A DNA stretch of 11,636 nt from Jimgerdemannia flammicorona (Eukaryota; Mucoromycota; Endogonomycetes; Endogonales; Endogonaceae). Shown here piece after piece: positions 8,801-11,636 of the stretch. The stretch lies in NCBI GenBank assembly GCA_003990745.1, contig RBNI01006182.1, positions 1 through 11,636 on the forward strand. The letters are read 5' to 3'. The translations under genes and the position numbers were made by a program. Each line of letters opens with the position of its first letter. Position 1 is the stretch's first letter. A model generated the notes under the pieces. That model saw only the letters and a program-made list of their open reading frames with translations. It made no database searches and was not told the DNA's origin.

Positions 8801-9030
8801 GGGGAGGAGAGGGCTCACTCGCCCCACATTTTACAGGGAGATGAATTACCTGATGAACGATGCAGAATAATTATAACATTTACGATTGTCTCGGTGGAGC
8901 TTGCAACCCAAACGGAAGTTATAGTTGTAACCCTACATAACTTATTCCTACTTGGATTAACCAGTATTGAAAATTTTACCCTAACTGCATTAGACGTATG
9001 CTTATATTTATTTTATTTATTTATTTATTT
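8332..9030. other. Stretch without a supportable gene, with homopolymers
   Basis: This is AT-rich sequence with a T tract at 8469-8481 and a long A tract at 8752-8796. Open frames here owe their length to these homopolymers (poly-F and poly-K) and are not credible genes. A TTTA-type microsatellite at about 9004-9030 leads into repeat copy B. Confidence 0.5.
8752..8796. repeat. 45-bp A tract with one C
   Basis: Thirteen A, one C, then thirty-one A, followed by a G-rich gaggggggaggagaggg. It may be a simple repeat or a retroposed poly(A) tail. I could not find matching target-site duplications around it. Confidence 0.9.
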
Positions 9031-9836
9031 TATAGCGTACATCACTAAACAACGCCGTTATAGGGTAAATGTTGTTTGTATTTATTGTCACGTTAACATC
9101 AAATCGACAAAGATCTTAAGCTCCGGAACAGAAGTCTATAGTTCTCTAAAACATGCAAGCGGCTGAAATGGAATATAAAAGGGTGGTGTAATTTTTATTA
9201 CACTACTTTCAGGCAATGTAGCTGCAGCAACGGTACTTTGTTAAATACTACTCTCCTTGCACAATGTAAGAGTCAACTGAGATCCGCATAATAACCAATT
9301 TGCCGTCAAATAGCGGGATTATATTTTCATTTATCCATGTCTTCGTAAGCCATAAATTGAAGCGTCGTAAATATCAATATAGCAAACCGGTTAAAATCAT
9401 GAGAATTATACATAAGGTAAAATCCTGTCTCTTTGGGGGATATTCGCATATTAGCGTGCAGGAAGATCTGCCGATATATCGAATCCACGTAATTTGCTTA
9501 TAAGGAAACGTCAGGGAGCGTTTGCAGAGAACCCTTGCATAATGACGATGTCGATCAAAATATGTCGTGCCCCGTCACATGACCTGCATCGCCTCCTGAG
9601 TCGTTAAAAGCCACCAATGATATGTATTCGATATTTCAATAGTTTGCCCACTAGGAGTATTGAATTCGATATGCAGCGTGAAGCGCGCACGGTGTTGGTC
9701 ATTGTGGTCACGGCGCCATCTAAATTCTGACGATTCCTATTGCCAAACGAGTGCCCCCAGGATGCTATAGACACTTCTATGATTACCTACTTATATTGAA
9801 GCATCAGCCATAGCAAATTCAGTCCGTCCGCCATCG
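9031..9836. repeat. Long dispersed repeat, copy B
   Basis: This is the direct-orientation partner of 9-865, sharing exact blocks of 16-31 bp (listed under copy A). It ends with a shared segment around CGAGTGCCCCCAG (9749) that matches copy A near 768. It is preceded by a TTTA-rich tract where copy A is preceded by T8. No conserved reading frame is visible in either copy. Beyond about 9781 similarity is weak. Confidence 0.85.
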
Positions 9837-9884
9837 AGCAGTAGAGCAGTTTGGTCTATAACCCGACTTGGTTTATAATCCCGG

Positions 9885-9998
9885 ATGGACGAGGTGCCGA
9901 AGGCGCCGAAGTATGTCCCAGACTTTGCGAGCTTTGGGGAGGACCGTGAGTCGGTTTCTGCCATCCTGAAAGCGTTGGCGTGCTTTATTTTGTCTTAA
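9885..9998 (+). pseudogene. Short element-derived frame, CpG-retaining copy
   Basis: An ATG-initiated frame of 37 codons begins MDEVPKAPKYVPDFASFGED and ends in TAA at 9996-9998. The first 66 nt match, in inverted orientation, a minus-strand segment at 10251-10316 that reads IDEMPKVPKSVPDFVSFGED. Conservation of the peptide (17 of 22 residues identical) suggests both derive from one coding sequence of a repeated element. Homology stops near residue 22, so this copy is truncated. I do not recognise the family. Confidence 0.45.
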
Positions 9999-10019
9999 AC
10001 CAGATTTTACATTTGAAAT

Positions 10020-10649
10020 TCATCTGTCTAAGACATGTGTATGAGACATTTTGTGTAAGACATTATAATAAAAGAGTATCTCGACTCCCACAGAGTCCCT
10101 TAGCCCAGATTGGCATGTGAGCCAGAAACAAACTGAAGGGAAGAGGAAATGGGGCTGGTGAAAAAATGGCTGTGGAAGGAAAAGATGGAACCTAGGAATG
10201 AAAAAGAAAACCAAACCAAAGGGTTGGAAAAATGGGTGAAAACCCAACTCCTCATAGTCCTCTCCAAAGCTCACAAAGTCTGGGACAGACTTTGGTACCT
10301 TTGGCATCTCATCTATCTGAGACTAAGCTTCACTTCAGTCTGGACCATTTCAGAGTTGGTTATTCATAGATTGGATGTGAGCAGAGCATCTGGCCAGAGT
10401 TGTGGTAATGGCCTTGGCTTTGTCCTTATACTTGAGAACCATGTAGATGAGAGAGATGGTCCAAGTAGATCATGAAAGGTCTGGTGTCTGATGTGATAGG
10501 TGATAGTGGTACTCAAAAGTGGTTTTGGAGCTCTAATTGTCACTCTTGAGGACTTCATCAATCAGTGTCCTGTCTTCAAGAACCTCTATAGAAGATTTGG
10601 CCCAAACAGAGTGTGAGTGATAAATTGGATCAATGTCCACCACTACTAT
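10020..10649 (-). pseudogene. Decayed coding frame of an unidentified repeated element
   Basis: One minus-strand frame runs for 210 codons and is interrupted by five internal stops, all TAG or TGA, the codons made from CAG or CGA by C-to-T change. Between stops the peptide is protein-like (IVVVDIDPIYHSHSVWAKSS at the start, YKDKAKAITTTLARCSAHIQ in the middle). It contains the homologue of the 9885-9950 peptide, and it is stop-free from there to 10020. Upstream to about 10950 another minus-strand frame is largely open, suggesting a frameshift. The whole region has lost all CpG. Family assignment failed: it could be a gag-like part of a retroelement or another transposon protein. Confidence 0.4.
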
Positions 10650-11636
10650 ATATTTGGATAACTAGTTTCAAAGACAGTCAGATGTGAGATTGTAATGTGG
10701 AGACTAAGTACTGATGAAAAGAAGTTATCATTAGTTTAGAATGATGAGATTCCATCTCTTTTATCTAGCAAAAAGTCCAATATATTAGACATAAGTTCTT
10801 GTCCTCCTGAAGAGCCAGAATGGAGTAAGAGACCTTCATAGTAATATCTGAAGTATACTTCATAGTCATGTCAGTGGTTAGGACCATCTCAGTGGGCCAA
10901 TTATCCTGACCATCCTAAAAGCTAATAGTCATCTGGTATTTTGTGAAGTCACTGGCCATCTGCTAAGAGGTACCAGTATGAGCAATATATGTATCTTTTT
11001 GCTATATATGATATTTTACTTAATTGAGTCATAGGGGCTAAAATTGAATGAGAGTAGTAATATTCCAGTGAGAAGTCTTATCTTTTAGAGGTAGTTGCTA
11101 CCCCAGATTAAATAAGTAATCATGAGGAGATTGGAGAATCTTATACCATTAACAGAGGGGGTCCAATATCTTATAGCAGTACAAATATCTCAGAGTTGAT
11201 ATGTACTTATTTTCTCCCAAAAAAAGATAGGTCAGGCAGTTTGTATATTGCTCAGTAGAAGTATATGTATAAGAGATTGATATACTATCTACAGTATCAA
11301 CAGATATAGTGTTGAAAGACAAACTTATAGTTCTTATGAGAGGATATTCAGATGCTGATCTGAATGAGTCTGTGAGTCTATCATATTAGCATAGTAGTAT
11401 CTAGGGATTACTGCTGATTTACTATATTAGAGTATCTCAAAGTACTATCTATATTATTGTCCTAGTCATTAGAGTCTAATGTAGAATAAGAATGAGAGGA
11501 GCAGTCACTATTCCAAGTAGTTCTGACCATCTACTTTAGTGGTTCCAGAATGGCATGATGAGAATAAGATATATTACATAAGGTGTAGTTGAGAAGAATT
11601 CAGAAGAGATTTATATATATACTTTTTTTTTTTTTT
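10084..11636. mobile_element. CpG-free block, probable methylation-decayed repeat element
   Basis: No CG dinucleotide occurs in 1,553 bp, whereas the remaining window has many. CpA and TpG are plentiful. Part of the block (10251-10316) is a diverged inverted copy of 9885-9950 with nearly exclusive C-to-T/G-to-A changes. This matches decay of methylated cytosines in a silenced transposable element. The element's ends are not visible; the block runs to the window end, which is a T14 tract. The left edge lies between about 9982 and 10083. Confidence 0.65.
11623..11636. repeat. Terminal poly(T) run
   Basis: The window stops in at least 14 T residues, and it also starts in a T run. Homopolymers at both ends suggest a contig edge or an assembly break at repeats. 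Confidence 0.8.

Noticed and set aside
8366..9166. Plus-strand open frames rich in F or K (8366-8665 and 8672-9166).
   Set aside because: Their length depends on homopolymer tracts, and the second runs into the non-coding repeat copy B.
10149..10475. 108-codon plus-strand frame in the CpG-free block.
   Set aside because: The opposite strand carries the peptide conserved with 9885-9950, so this frame is most likely its shadow.
11342..11560. Plus-strand GYSDAD followed about 25 codons later by a region resembling the copia RNase H tail.
   Set aside because: The six-residue match is suggestive of Ty1/copia RNase H, but the rest aligns only with frameshifts and stops, and the best long frames in this block are on the minus strand. 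It may still be real if elements are nested; a profile search of a decay-corrected consensus would decide.

Overview
The window most likely comes from a filamentous or dimorphic fungus with a repeat-rich, gene-poor genome. The main evidence is two Zn(II)2Cys6 (GAL4-type) zinc-cluster coding regions, a domain class essentially confined to fungi. One is interrupted by short spliceosomal introns of 101 and 94 nt. The rest is mostly non-coding, AT-leaning sequence with homopolymer runs, microsatellites, degenerate minisatellites and a diverged long repeat. No ribosome-binding sites, operons or other bacterial organisation are visible. I cannot name the species.

Layout. Positions 9 to about 865 hold copy A of a long dispersed repeat, and copy B lies at about 9031-9836 in the same orientation. 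Stretches of up to 31 bp are identical between diverged and indel-bearing segments. Between the copies lie an apparently empty stretch (870-1640), degenerate ~17-bp minisatellites (1711-1790 and 1908-2128), a 7-bp tandem repeat (2151-2178) and a stretch with long open frames on both strands (about 2130-3170). Next come a probable zinc-cluster gene (about 4168-4927), a ~10-bp-phased GTAC array (5858-5935) and a three-exon zinc-cluster gene (7574-8155). A 21-bp perfect inverted repeat (8311-8331) and a long A tract (8752-8796) follow before copy B.

The right end is different in kind. From 10084 to the end at 11636 there is not one CpG dinucleotide, although CpG is common to the left. A 66-bp segment at 9885-9950 has an inverted homologue at 10251-10316, inside the CpG-free block. 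Eleven of the 12 differences are C-to-T or G-to-A in the CpG-free copy, eight of them at CpG sites, and all six CpGs are gone. This is the footprint expected of cytosine methylation followed by deamination (RIP-like or simple methyl-CpG decay) acting on a repeated element. A long minus-strand reading frame broken only by TAG/TGA codons fits a decayed coding element, but I cannot assign its family.

The two zinc-cluster genes lie on the same strand, 2.65 kb apart, between the direct repeats. Both put the cluster at or near the C-terminus of the readable frame instead of at the N-terminus of a long regulator. They could be broken regulators, or small DNA-binding proteins carried on a repeat-bounded segment. 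The sequence alone cannot decide.
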